This document shows, piece after piece, positions 21,163-33,241 of a stretch of DNA of 64,000 nucleotides. The position numbers and the translations under genes were made by a program. The DNA lies in assembly GCA_009739215.1 (NCBI GenBank), contig VSJF01000013.1, forward strand, positions 186,001-250,000. Direction: 5' to 3'. Source of the stretch: Floccularia luteovirens (taxonomy: Eukaryota > Basidiomycota > Agaricomycetes > Agaricales > Squamanitaceae). How positions within the stretch are numbered: the first letter of the stretch is position 1; the number at the start of each line of letters is the position of its first letter. The notes under the pieces are model-generated. The model was not told the origin of the DNA, ran no database searches, and worked only from the letters and a program-made list of their open reading frames with translations.

Positions 21163-22075
21163 AGTATATAGACTAACCAATGTAGAAAATTGTTCAAGCT
21201 TAAAGCTTTAAAGATCCCATATGCGATATTAATATGATATTTACCCAACTCGCAACTACGGGCCCCTCCCAAAATTAACCATCGGATGCGACGTAAGCGA
21301 TTCCAATTCTTTTGAGAACTTCTGTTACGCCTATCTTGTGCCTATCAAGAACCTCAACTACCCAGAAGGTCAGTACGAGGCAAAACTCCCGAAGCAACCC
21401 TTTTAGATGGAACAACTTATAGGTACCCATTTGTACGGATGAAACGATCTGCAGTCCGATGATGACCTTTTATGCTGATCGATAAGTTCGTTTCATGCCA
21501 TTAGATTGATAATATAAACGCGGTGACTTGATCTGATGACATACTTCAACAATGTGAGATCAAATTTGGGTATTCAAATATTCAAAACCCAGCATGAGGC
21601 CTTGATTTTGTAGATGGTATACGAAACCATCAAGATCAAATTTTATCGTCAAATCCTAAGCAAAGAGAGTGAAGGAACTGGGTTAACACAGTAAGTGTGT
21701 AGGTCGTTACGTGGAATACAAGTGCTAAAAGCGCGCGATGCATAATGTAAATATAAGAGGGGTGATGATCGAGGAGGTGATGACAGGATATGTCAGGCAA
21801 AGTGTGAGATACGATGGAATGTATCTGCAAGAATAACAATGAGGGGAGATATGAAGTATAAGTAAGAGCAACAAGTACACAATACGAGATTTGTGGAAGT
21901 AACTTAAAAAAGGTCTCTCAGTACACTAAAGAAGACGTACATTGTAGATAAAAGTACAGCATTCAAGGATGACGTGTCAAAAGTGTTTTTCAGGCTACAA
22001 CGTTGAAGCAGCAGTATGATGTAATTCGATAGTTGTCATAATTCGATGACTGTGTGACGCAGTAAACCCGAGCGC
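21163..22075. other. No gene seen
   Basis: A 913-base convergent spacer lies between the last GNAT gene and the 3' end of the RGS gene. Only short random frames are present; part must be 3' UTR. Confidence 0.45.
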
Positions 22076-24067
22076 CTACTTTGAATTGGGTATTGGCAAA
22101 CCAAGTAATGTCCCGATGGCCACACAGCTTATTAAAAACGCTAGCGCGGCCGTGCGTACGACGATTTCCCATTGGCCACGTACAATCACAGGACTCAACA
22201 CACGTGTCAAGGGTACGGTAAATGCGGGAACAGAGCGCACTTGTCGTAGGCGGTGTTTTTCTGGGTGCGATCCCTTTTCATAAAATTCTTTACGCGAGTG
22301 TTTTGCTCCCATCGCGAGTGGATGTGCATCGCGCATGACAGTCTGTAATGGTAATGGATACTTTTCCTTCTCTAGGCTTTGTCCGAGCTCCACATCCAGG
22401 TCAGCGGAATGTCCCTCCTTCAGAGCCCTCGCTCTCTCCCTTTCGCTGTGGATGCGCCATTGTTCCACTGTACAACGCGAGGTCTGTAAGCGGGCGAGGA
22501 ACTTGATAGGCGAGTAGACTGAGTCAGGAGGTTCAGGGCACAAGCAACTCTTCACTCGTCTGCTGGGTTGTTGCAGGATTAGAGACGAGCTTTTGTTCCC
22601 GTTGCTGCTGATGACGTGCTGGAAGGGCATCGAAATCGAATGATTCAAGTACTTGGCGTTCCTCAGGAAGGTATGTAGACTCTGTCGACGCGGAGTCATC
22701 GAATGGATAGATAAATGACGCAGTGGTAGTATATGTGCCCACACCAGCAGCTGGGTCAATAAAATCAATCATTTCACCATCTCTATAATATTGCCTTCGC
22801 AATTCCTCATCTTTAACACTGGGGAAAGACTCTGGTGCAATAGGACTCGTCGCAGGCCCTTCTACTGCGTCACCATCGTAATAGGCAGGAGAAATATGTA
22901 TCATCGCCTCTTCAACGATGCGACATGAACTCAAGGAAGAGGAGGATGCAGATGATGACGAGGAAGACGAAGTATTTGTCCTTGTTAATGGTAAACGTGG
23001 TGGTGGATGTACGACGAGGCCGGGTGGGTGTGTAATGGGAACAGAGGACGATACTTGGGACAAAGCCTCGCTTGCGTGTCGGTGTTTAACTGGAGGTAAT
23101 GGTTTCGGTTTTGATATGGGTGGTCTTGAAAGTTCGAATTTCCTGAGTTGGCGCAGGTCACCGAAAATATATACACCCAAGCAAACCCCATGCAATGAAG
23201 CCAGTAAAATAGAGAGACCAAACCACAGACCCGGAAATGCAGACAGTCGTGGCCAACGCGATTTACTTTTTGTGAAGCTGACTGCAATTGGAATAATCCC
23301 ACCCACAATGCAGAAGAAAAACCCAGCAATCATTCCACAGAGCACACGCCTATTGCCGACGTTATTTAATTGAGCATTGACAAAACGACGGAGAGACTCG
23401 GTCAGCATACGCTGGGTCTCTATAGCGATGTCTGTAAAGATTGCGGGATCTGGGTGTGGAGACTCGGTGGTGGTATGAAACGGAGCAAGAAGACTGGATG
23501 GGAGGTTGAGTTCATATTCGGCATTCGGCATGAGAAATGTCTGTTTTGCCCGTGCATAGAACATTGCCAGCTGAGACGAGCTGCAAGACGCCCAATTTGC
23601 ACGATTTTCGGCTGGATCGCGTTGGAATTTGTGTTGCGCTGCCCATTGGTTATACCGCGTGCGGTACTCACGCAACCATAGAGTGAAGTACCTGCAATCA
23701 AGTCAATGATAGAGCTCACTGGATTTGGGCTGGGTACTCACAGGTTTTCTTCACTCCTTTCAACATAGAGCAACCATTCCTTTGCGCAATGATTAAAACA
23801 TCAAATATATGCGATCGATGGCGAGTATTTACCTCAAAATCCTTCAAACCTACAGAAGACAAGATTTATTAACTCGAAAAAAAAAAAACTAAATAGAGAG
23901 TGGCTCACCAAGAGGAGGGAGATGTTTCCGATCGAGTACATCTTCGAGACGAACTTGAATGAGGGGAGTGACTAATCGAGAAATTAGTTTAACAGACGCA
24001 TATACATGAATATCTCAGCGTACCTCCACACGATCTAACCTTTGCTACAGCTGGAGGGGGGTTGCAT
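22076..24067 (-). CDS. RGS-domain membrane protein, RAX1-like
   Basis: The exons are 24040-24067, 23909-23971, 23833-23849 (17 bases), 23742-23779 and a long one from 23691. The protein starts MQPPSSCSKVTPLIQVRLED, followed by an RGS domain (LKDFEEWLLYVERSEENLYFT-LWLREY ... PDPAIFTDIAIETQRMLTESL, about residues 30-160). Two membrane segments follow (VLCGMIAGFFFCIVGGIIP and GLWFGLSILLASLHGVCLG), then a long Ser/Pro-rich cytoplasmic part, and a last membrane segment (TAALAFLISCVAIG) just after TRVLSPV-QWEIVVR. This matches the RGS-plus-membrane layout of fungal RAX1-type proteins, which act in cell polarity and G-protein signalling. Near 22536 the frame changes: removing one C from a CCC run restores continuity (LLVPEPPDSVYSPIKF). 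A 37-base intron with GT...CTCAG ends is an alternative reading. Confidence 0.8.
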
Positions 24068-27000
24068 ATTCTGAACTGTGGATATTTTCAAAAAGACGAC
24101 AAGGAGGAGACAAAGAATAGAACCGACAGGCAAGGAGAGTATGGAGCGGAGGGAAACGTTGTAAGTCCTGGGCTGTGTGTTGAAGGGGCGGGCAGCCATA
24201 GAAAGGGGAGTGGAGAGGGAGGGAGAGAGAGGAATAAAGAAGACATTGTGATTCAAAGAGGCAATAAGTAGCTAAGAAGGACGACGTGAAGAGAGTTGTC
24301 ACTGCACCAAAAATGGTATTATTACCCTTGAAGCGAACTAACCATATATGGAAACCCATCTCCCACTCTGTCCCCCTCCCTTATCGGCATCTCCCAGAAT
24401 CTAAACCTTACTTTGTACTCTCTCTTTCCGGCGTCTGCACATAAAATCAACATTCAAAATATCACAGATACCCATTTGATATTCATACCCCATAGGCGAT
24501 CCATTCCATCGTTTGATATACCTTGCTATCCATCCAACGTGCTCCTGTTCGTCACACTGCCATGAACTGTCATTCCAGATGTCAAGCGCTTACTATAACA
24601 GGCGCCGCGCACACCTGCGAATCAAGACCCTGCCAAAAATAACCATTTGCTTTATGTACCTCCTTGCCGATATGTCCTTCTTGATATCGATCAATGACTG
24701 TGTGTATACCACGCCTTACCAACACATTATACTTTCAACAAGAGAAAAATTTTCAACGTAAGGTATAAACAGACATCACGTCTGGTTCATGTTGTCCTCT
24801 CCTTATTTCGGTCATCTTCAACCAGTTTCTTTCTCTTTGCTACCATTTTGTCTACAGACCGGGACCGTAGCACTCCGGATTCCATGTCTTTCACGAAGAA
24901 CATTAAAAGCCCTTGACAAGAGAAGTTCCCCTGCAATCTCGCAATCAGCCTCTCACGCTCCACTGTTGGGCAAGAACCACACATTCATTTAGTAATTACA
25001 TACATACACTGCCCGTGCGTCACTCCTGTGGAATACTTGACGCAAATAAATGTTCCCATGATACCGCACTGTAGTTATTCCGCACCTTTTATATTACTTT
25101 TGGATATATTCTCGCCACAACACTCCCCTCCGAGCCACAAAGTCCTACAAATGTGTGAGATAACAGACCAGCGGCGTCCGCCCCCTTCATTTTGCATCAT
25201 TCTTCTTCAGCAGTATTAAACACCCTCGGACCGACTGCCCGACCATTGTAAGAAAACCAAGTGAGTGATCACCCTTGTCACCTTATCGTTCTGACATTCT
25301 GATACTCCGACATCACCTTTAGCGATGGGAAACCATGGGAAACCATTCATACTCCCCGTCCTTGTTCCCTGACGGAGGGTTACGACATCTTTCAATCTGT
25401 ATAAACATGTACCTTGGGGCTGCCAACGTCTGGGATCTGTGCGTCGATAACACGATGTGGAGTTTCACATGCAGGGCAACCGCCCTCTTATTCGTCCTCA
25501 CAATCTTGGGGTTAGTAGTGGAGCGGGCTAGTACTGCAACTTCTGCTGTTGTATCTTCGAGGTTATTGAACTACTAGCGGCTGCTATTATTAGTCCTTCA
25601 AGGCATTTCATTGAAATCCCGTTACATGTCTTACCGACACTTAGATGTTCAGTATTAACAAGCGATCGCTACGGGCAAGGGTCAATTTCACATTCCACAA
25701 CTGGAGCCGATAACTTTTATGCGGCCCTTACCAAAGCTAAAACGCCAGGTCCAAAACTTTAAACGGCTTCGGGGAATATTGCTATGCCACTGAAGAAACG
25801 CTCATAAAGAAGTCTTTCATTGAACAACAGAAAATGTATATGTTCGAATAATTACTGATCTTCTATGCAAGACTATTCCTGATGGGGCAAGCAGATCACG
25901 ACATCGACATTGCCAATTCTCCGGATCGGTATCGTACCAAATTTTTTGTTGAGATCTTCTAGTCGTCGAGAAGCTGGCAATTCTGACATTTCAAAACTCA
26001 GCTAATCCATATATATTCCACTTGGGTATATGCGCGATAATTTCCGAGTCCTCGAAATTTAAGTTCAGAAGGACATTTACAGCATCATCCGTAAAGCAAC
26101 CTTGATTCCGGAGATTCAGATATAACCACTACTCCTTTCTAAGCATTCATTTATGCGCTTGGCAACAGGCATATTATTTTCCCCCTTAGCTGCCACATCA
26201 TCCTACCTCGCTTCCGCAAAAATATCGACGTACTCGTATCCAGACTGGACAAACAAGTGTCAAGAACACATACATGCATTACTCGGATTTCTTGGACTTC
26301 AAACACTTAGCAACATCGACTCTTCCTGAACGTCTAACACATTACAGTATTGGTGGTACTCATAGTGAGTTGAATATGTTATTGATAGTACTTGCTCATC
26401 CCCTCATGTTAAACATTGTTTTTTGCTCTAGTGCTTGGAGTTACCCAATAATGAATACACATCTCATACCTAATATCGGATTTCCACATCTCTGCGTCTA
26501 GAACCTCACAAATTCTACGGACGCATAGCCTATTTGTATGTACCAACTTCAGACCAACCCAAACCCACAGAACAGATGTCACTACGCACTTCTCAAGCAT
26601 ACAGTGTACGAATGCAAATTTACACACCGGTCGCTGATCCTGGTCTCTAAGTACGTATTTAGTTTCGATTGTAGAGCCTGTACTCTCCACGTGGTGGCGC
26701 TATGGCATCCTTCAAAGTAGCATGAAGATCGATCCTTTGCGGGGTTTATTTGACAGGATCCATCACCTACTAGTTAAAAACATGGCTCGGGAATATTTTA
26801 AGAGTTTTTGGACCAGCCGAATAACCGATTAGCCACTCTCTGACGTACTCTTATTACTTAGGACCCCCGTTCATCTCAGGTACTGGAAATATCGCTAGCA
26901 CCGAGGGATCTCGCGAAATTTCATCGAATTTGCTATTAAAAAAAAAGCGAAGGTGCAATGAACATCTCTACATGACGGTCATATATGCATGCAGATATGG

Positions 27001-27849
27001 TGTTTCTGATTCAGCGTCACTTTTCTGTTTCTCTTGTCACCCTTCATCCAAGATTGATAAATTCACCATATCATGCCATAAACAGGGTTGTTCGTTTCCG
27101 TATCTCCTCAACGAATCAATGACGAATTCCCCTTTTTAAAATTGGTGCTTTTGGACAATCGTAAAGCTGTTTCATCAAAATCAAACAATTCAACATCTAT
27201 CCTGTGCTGCACGAATAGCCCTGATGTATAAACTACAACGAAATTCAGCAACTCATCTCAGTTGAGAGCAATTGTAAGCGATTATAATCTTGGCAACAAA
27301 TCAAACAAAACATTCTATTGATACCTGTGTAATTATGATATACCAGGTCACAACAATACACTCGCGTTATGTTTTAGCCCTCTCATCTTCTGTTATGCCC
27401 GATGATCCAAATGAAATCTTCCGGTGTTTGGTCTCCACAATCCGCTTGGAAAACTGTTAGTACAGACATATATTTAATCACATACACCTTCCTATACACA
27501 GATAGGGCTCTCTCATTATGGTCAAATACGATACGCCCTGTGCCTGACTTATGATATCTCAGCTGAGGTAAAGATGCAACGTTATCATGAATGAGCCTAG
27601 GAGCATGTCTCTGTCACTTATGTTATTAGTTTTAGAGAACGTTAAAGGAGGCCATTGGTTAGGGACATAATGACTTTAATTCTGTTCGGAGATTTAGGTG
27701 AGTTCCCAGCTATGTTTGCCTGACGATGTTATACCAATGAGTTAATAATATCTCGTTACAAGTGCGAATATTGTCCGGCATTCAAGTAGGTTTGGTCAGC
27801 TTCTCTTGACCCTAGTGCTGTTCAGAGAAATGTACCAGGGTGCATCATC
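24068..27849. other. Gene-poor region, nothing recognised
   Basis: Nearly 3.8 kb without a supported gene. The first 200 bases are the promoter side of the RGS gene, with a purine-rich stretch at 24.09-24.24 kb. No open frame exceeds about 95 codons, and none resembles a known family. I see no terminal repeats. Decayed transposon sequence is possible but not shown. Confidence 0.5.
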
Positions 27850-28790
27850 CATAGATATCGGGGCCAACACGTAAAGACGATGTGGTTCTGGGCTTTATCC
27901 TTTCCACAGCATCTACTGCAGTGATACCAGAAATGGTGGAGTCAAGTTTACACTTGTGTTTCTGTTTAGCTCTCCAACCCCCTCCCAGCACCCAGTTCAG
28001 AAGATGCCCAGGACAAACCGCCACAGATTCTAGTCTCGTTATTGACAGACAATATCAAAAGATCAAATCGAGTAACAGCGATGTTTTTTCTAATGCTATG
28101 GGTGCACTTCCAAATATTGAACCAGCTATGCCACTTGTGTCCGGAAACATTTGAGGCTCACACTGCCTACAAAGGAGAATGTGGTGGACAGATACTAGCC
28201 ATCTATACAGAAAAAGACAATTAAAGACAGGGACCATTGCAGACGATAGTCAAGCTCCCATTCAGATACTGGATAGGACAGAACTATATTTGGACACCAT
28301 CTGGTATACCAGATAGTGCAAGTCATATAACGGCTCAGAGATAGAGAGGAACTAATAGAGATCATGGTACGGTGGGTCTTGGCTACACACGTCTATAGGT
28401 AACGAAAAGGCGGAAACGGTGGCTAGAAATGCGGTGGAAGGAATTGAGCATTTACCTAGCTATTTTTAGAAGCCCCTGCCATCCAGCAAATCAGCCGTCA
28501 AACAGGTTTTCAAGAAGAAGCTGAAAGCTCAGATCGTCCATGATTATACCAAGTCATCAAGACGCGAAATATCCGGGATGGTAGACGGAAAGGTACACCC
28601 AACATCTTCGCATATACTTAAGGTGGACGAGAGGCAGAACGAGCATCCTGACACAGATCAAAATGGGACACAATCCCTTGATAAATACTTGCACAGAATA
28701 CAACAGAATCGCTAAAATGTAAAGCATGTAAAAATGGGAAGCACTTCGTCTTAGAATGCAGAGTATGTATTGGCCATCGGTAATTCCTCC
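27850..28790 (+). mobile_element. LINE-type retroelement remnant (RNase H / C-terminal part)
   Basis: From about 28380, one frame reads like the RNase H end and C-terminal tail of basidiomycete non-LTR elements: a degraded H..IGNEKAETVARNAVEG segment, then KPLPSSKSAVKQVFKKKLKA, then a variable part, and finally SLDKYLHRIQQ. It is interrupted by several stops (for example about 28468 and 28713). The stretch 27.85-28.38 kb has weaker similarity of the same kind in mixed frames. No reverse transcriptase core, poly(A) or target-site duplication is visible, so this is a 5'-truncated or eroded relic. The assignment rests on remembered family patterns. Confidence 0.55.
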
Positions 28791-29453
28791 CATTACTCCT
28801 CCCTTTCCATTAATTACCTTCCTTTTACTTTCTTTCGTTTACTCCCTCGTATTTTTATTCTTGTCATTTGATGTTCCCCAGTACTCCTTTTCATCATGTA
28901 GTGTTCCTTTCGTCTACGACTGTCGCTTTCCATTTTCATCTCAAACTAGTATATTTCTAATTCTACGACATATTCATAAGCACAAGGGAAACACATTAAA
29001 ATCATACGCCATGTGTACAGGCGCACATATACTAGGGTGATGGCCCAAATAACAGTTGGTTCATTTGAAGTTTTCTAGTAGACACAAATTTTGTAAAATC
29101 ATAGGATTAGGTACCAAAAAACACTCACATTGGATTAATCAAGCGCCCAATGCCGAGAAGATTTAGACGTACAGAAGTGATGTACATTGGTGCCGAAGAG
29201 GATAACATGGAAACATTTGATGATTGACCAGGACCTGCTGTGAAGGAAGAAGTTTATGCTTCTTTAGTTTTGATGAAGATATAGGATTCCTAATTCACAT
29301 GGTATAAAATCCATTGGTCTATGAGAAAGATAGATACATTTTAGTCCTTCCAAACAAGTGAGCTCCCGAAATCAAGATCAAGGAATTTCAACATCTTGAA
29401 TCATTGGGCACCTTCGAAATACCCCATCATACCAACAGACCAAGTTGACGATA
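28791..29453. other. No gene seen
   Basis: A T/C-rich stretch at 28.79-28.95 kb is followed by AT-rich sequence up to the 3' end of the amidohydrolase gene. No supported frame. Confidence 0.4.
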
Positions 29454-31230
29454 TCAAGGATGTGGTATCATGTACTTTTCCGAGTCTCTGATCAACTCAT
29501 TCCCAATCCACCCAGTACGCCCTATTTGTGAAACTACGACTCCACGCCGGATCGTGGTACGTCCAACGGGTGGGTCAAGCACGGCTGCACGAAGCGTCTC
29601 CCGCCCATGGAGTACGACAAAGTCTGCGGGAGAGCCTTGCGTCGGGAGGAGGGCCATATTCATGGGTAAGAGCGAAGAAGGCTTTTGTGTATTTGTAGAA
29701 GCACCAGTGCTCAAGATTGGGAAGGTGGTGAATGACGATCCTTCATGGTAATGCTCCACACCTATCGCGCGCTTAGAGGTATTGGTTACAGATTCCTGTA
29801 CCAATATAGTTTATTATTTACTCCCAATATAGCGAAACATGCAATGAACGCAAACGCACCGCAAGTACCCTAATATCATCTGGAACCGCGGATTGAAATA
29901 TTGAAACTCCAAGAGAACAAAGTGCTAATGGGTCAAGTGATCCCTGCGGAGTGAATGCATTTCCGACATTATTTACTGACATTGCAGCTCGTATACCATA
30001 TCGTCTTGCAATGCCCGGGATGTGCAGTGTTCCGCGTGGTGCAATGCCCGTGCCGTCCTGCCTACCCATCATATACAAGTCTGATTGTGGCAGGCCAATT
30101 AATGTAATTGATAGGTCGTGCATTTGATCTGCAAGTGCCTGCCACTCGGCCGGCGAGAATAATTGTAAACGTGTTGCATGTCCGATGGCAATGGAACGGT
30201 TGCTGACTTCGTCTTGTCTTCTCCCTTCTTGGGTGGAAGCCAACGATTTCTCGCCGAAACGCTTCTTAGCGTGGGCAAGAACCTCATATATCAATGGCTC
30301 TTTAGTAGGGTCGAGGTTATAATCCAAATGAAAGTCGAGATGGTCTACGTGGTGAGAATCCGCCAGCTGGAAGATGATGTCGATGTTCCGTTTTGCTTGC
30401 TCCAGCGTGTGCTCAACGTAGGGCGCCGAGCCGAGAACGGTCACACCCTTGCGGGAGATTGCATCTTTGAGTATGTCAAAGTTCGGACCGGGCAAAGAAT
30501 CGTTCGGGCCAACAAAAAGAGGTTCTTGAGCGAAGACTACGGGTTTTAGATGGACGTTGGTCACTTCTGACAGCGAGGACAGGATAATAATTAGGGGATT
30601 TCTCACCTGCGATTTGGACATCACAAATTTCACGGAACTCAGCTTTGAGGGACAAAGCAACTTCAAGGCATGCGAATCCTACTATTGTATCAACCTCTAC
30701 ATGAGCGCGCATTGATGTGACGCCATATGCCACACTCTCTGTTATCACTCGTGCGCCCCGGCTGTGAAGGTCTGGGAGGTCAAGGGGAAACACAGCCTTT
30801 GCTGCTGCGGACAATCGCAAGGCTTCTTTAAAGTCGCTATGTGACAAGAAAAGAATTAAGTGATCGGAGTAGGTAGGCTATGAACATGCTTACCCGGTAG
30901 TGAGGTCCTCGCAACTATCTAAAATGAAACATTTGTCCAAGTGAATGTGTGAATGACATAATCTGCCCACAACGAGTGATGTCGATGAGTACACGTTGCG
31001 TAAAGCGCTCGCTGCGCAATAACGTACGACGGAAGCATGACGGCCCCGTTCGCGTCCAGTACAACCGTCTCTTCCCTGCCGAGCAGTCCGGTGTCACCAC
31101 TTGCTTCTGTGACTTCAGCCACCCGGCCACCTTGACAATTCACCGTCCACAACCTCGCTGCTTGGTCGCGCTCTGGGTGAGGAAGCCGGACATTCGTAAT
31201 TGCGAGTTCCGTTACGATCTGCGAACTCAT
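29454..31230 (-). CDS. Amidohydrolase, cytosine-deaminase-like
   Basis: Five exons (31028-31230, 30894-30962, 30607-30836, 29869-30563, 29454-29795) give 512 residues with all junctions in frame. The first intron lies just before LCHSHIHLDKCF, whose H-x-H is the first metal ligand pair of the amidohydrolase superfamily. Later come RAHVEVD, HLDFHLDYN (a further histidine site), IGHATRLQLFS (metal/base histidine) and SVNNVGNAFTPQGSLDPL, typical of fungal metallo-dependent hydrolases annotated as cytosine deaminase-like. The barrel ends in a small beta domain (SPADFVVLHG). The usual catalytic Asp region is replaced by VNNVGNAF, as in this fungal subgroup, so the true substrate is uncertain. It is probably cytosolic; no signal peptide is seen. 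Confidence 0.85.
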
Positions 31231-33241
31231 TTTGGACCTAACACGACCGACCGGGTGAGTAGGTTAACCGATACACAAGGTCGGGTGTTGTTCTGTAAAG
31301 TCTCACCCATGTAATGTTCTGATGGTTTGTTAAATATTTTACCTCCAAGTTGGCAGTTGCATAACCACCCGCGGATGCCGAGGTTGTCTTCTCAATTTGC
31401 CGGATTGAGAATTTCACCACCTGACATACAGCAAGCGATCGACATATTCTCCTTCCACACTCAAATGATACAGATCCAGGCTCAAACACTGCATTGAATA
31501 AAAACATATGAGATCGATCGTAAATCAGCCAAGTTAAGACTTATCCATTACCTCTTCATAATTTTTCTGCATATGCTAATTAATATTCAAGTGCAAGTGT
31601 GCCAGCGACGATGCCGGCGAGGCAGTCAATTTAGCTACTACGGGAAGTACCATCCCATTGCTGTCACATGTTCTTGGATAAAATTTCCTATTGCTCTCTG
31701 ATGGTTTGGGAACATGCTCGACTATTGTATAACTCCATCGAACCTGACAATGTCCGAGTTCTATTGTTCTAATCCCTGGGTGTATCTTTCCAGCTTTGGG
31801 TATTGTTCTCTTCATTGCTTATACTCTAGAGATTCTTATATTAATACGCCTGTTAGAATTTTAAAAACTTCATCACGTTTCCCGCCGCACTGGTCAATGA
31901 AAAGCCCTGACATTATCGACTAAAATAATGAAAAATCTGCAAAAAAAGGCTGGTAACATTTTGAAACGGAGAAAATTTGCAAAGAAACATTAACCTGTCG
32001 GCTCCTTTTAGGAAAAATATTTTATCGACTGGATCAAGGTCCCCGAAATTTATTTCCCATGTCATAAAACCCGAGCTGTAGAAGAAGAGACCTATCTGAA
32101 TACCGCCGTCTACGCCACGCCACGCCACGCATTTCATACCCCGGCTAAACAATATATTTGTTCACTGATAACAAGTAAACACGCACCACCGCATCGTTTC
32201 TGCCCTATCCAACTCAGGTTTTTTGTTATTAGGTGTGTGTAAGGAAGGTGGGGGACAAAGGATGGAAATAATTTAATAATTCATGATCGCAATCCTGAGC
32301 TTGGGCTCTACTCTACCGGGGGCCCTCATCTCAGGTAGCAACAGTAAATTGTAATACGCCAACACGTATAACCTCCGCATATTGAGGATGAACCCCAAAA
32401 ATACCCCCTTCCCTTGAAAAGTACTTTCAGGGATGAGGCGCACGCGCCCCTCATGTGTTACCATACACACACATGCCTTTGCCGTGTGGGGAGAGGGTTA
32501 CGGTTATTCCTGTCCTATTCGCCTGACCGACCCTTCCTTGTGATGGTGGTGAGGAAAACTTGCCTGCGGTCCGTTGTTATCCGTCGTCCCGTTCAAAACA
32601 CCAACCTTCCAAGGCCAGTGAGCATTTATATTGAGCATCAAACACATGGCTGTTTAGCCATTGTCTTTATCTTTCCTAATTTGTACATTTATTGCAGAGT
32701 TTATGTGTTTAGACATGGGGATAGGGAAGTGCATGTCAAAGTGGATCGCGTTCTTCGAAGCATCCTTCCGTCTTCATCGGTTGTATCCGCACCAGCTAAG
32801 AATAAGGAACTTGTCTACCTATACCAACACTAGGCATCATGTCCGGGTATCAGGAGATGTTCATCCTATTCTTTCGCTGTTTTCGTCTGCTTCGACAAGC
32901 TTTTGTGGTAAGACTGTCCCAACAACTTAGCCAGTAAATAGGAGCCATTTAAATGTTAACCACAAGTAGTTTGGTCTGTTCTCACGTCGCTTATGCAACA
33001 CTTCTGGATTGAAAAAAAAGCGATGACTCTAAACTGTGTACCATTGTAGCTATAGATCACATAAGGGTAATTTTAAGAGCGAAAACTATATGGGATATAC
33101 AGTATCGATGATATTGCTACTCAATATGTAGTGGATAAGCCCAACGTAGACTTATTATTATGGGTATGTATTCGAAACTATATCTGTACGTGCAATTAAG
33201 ACGGTGCCAGCAGAAGGGGGGGTATACAAGGGATCAAATGT
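31231..33241. other. No gene supported
   Basis: Two kilobases between the amidohydrolase start and the 3' end of the TCP11-like gene. The longest frame (32414-32833, 139 codons, plus) resembles nothing I know and has no splice context. A small CCACG/GCCAC repeat lies at about 32110-32130. The first part must hold the amidohydrolase promoter. Confidence 0.45.

Noticed and set aside
21636..21839. 67-codon minus-strand frame in the spacer before the RGS gene
   Set aside because: No start context, no homology and no splice partner.
29100..29450. Possible Copia-like polyprotein fragment
   Set aside because: Short stretches looked faintly similar, but no RT or integrase motif could be identified.
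32414..32833. 139-codon open frame on the plus strand between amidohydrolase and TCP11-like genes
   Set aside because: No motif, no splice context and no resemblance to a known family; left as unannotated spacer.
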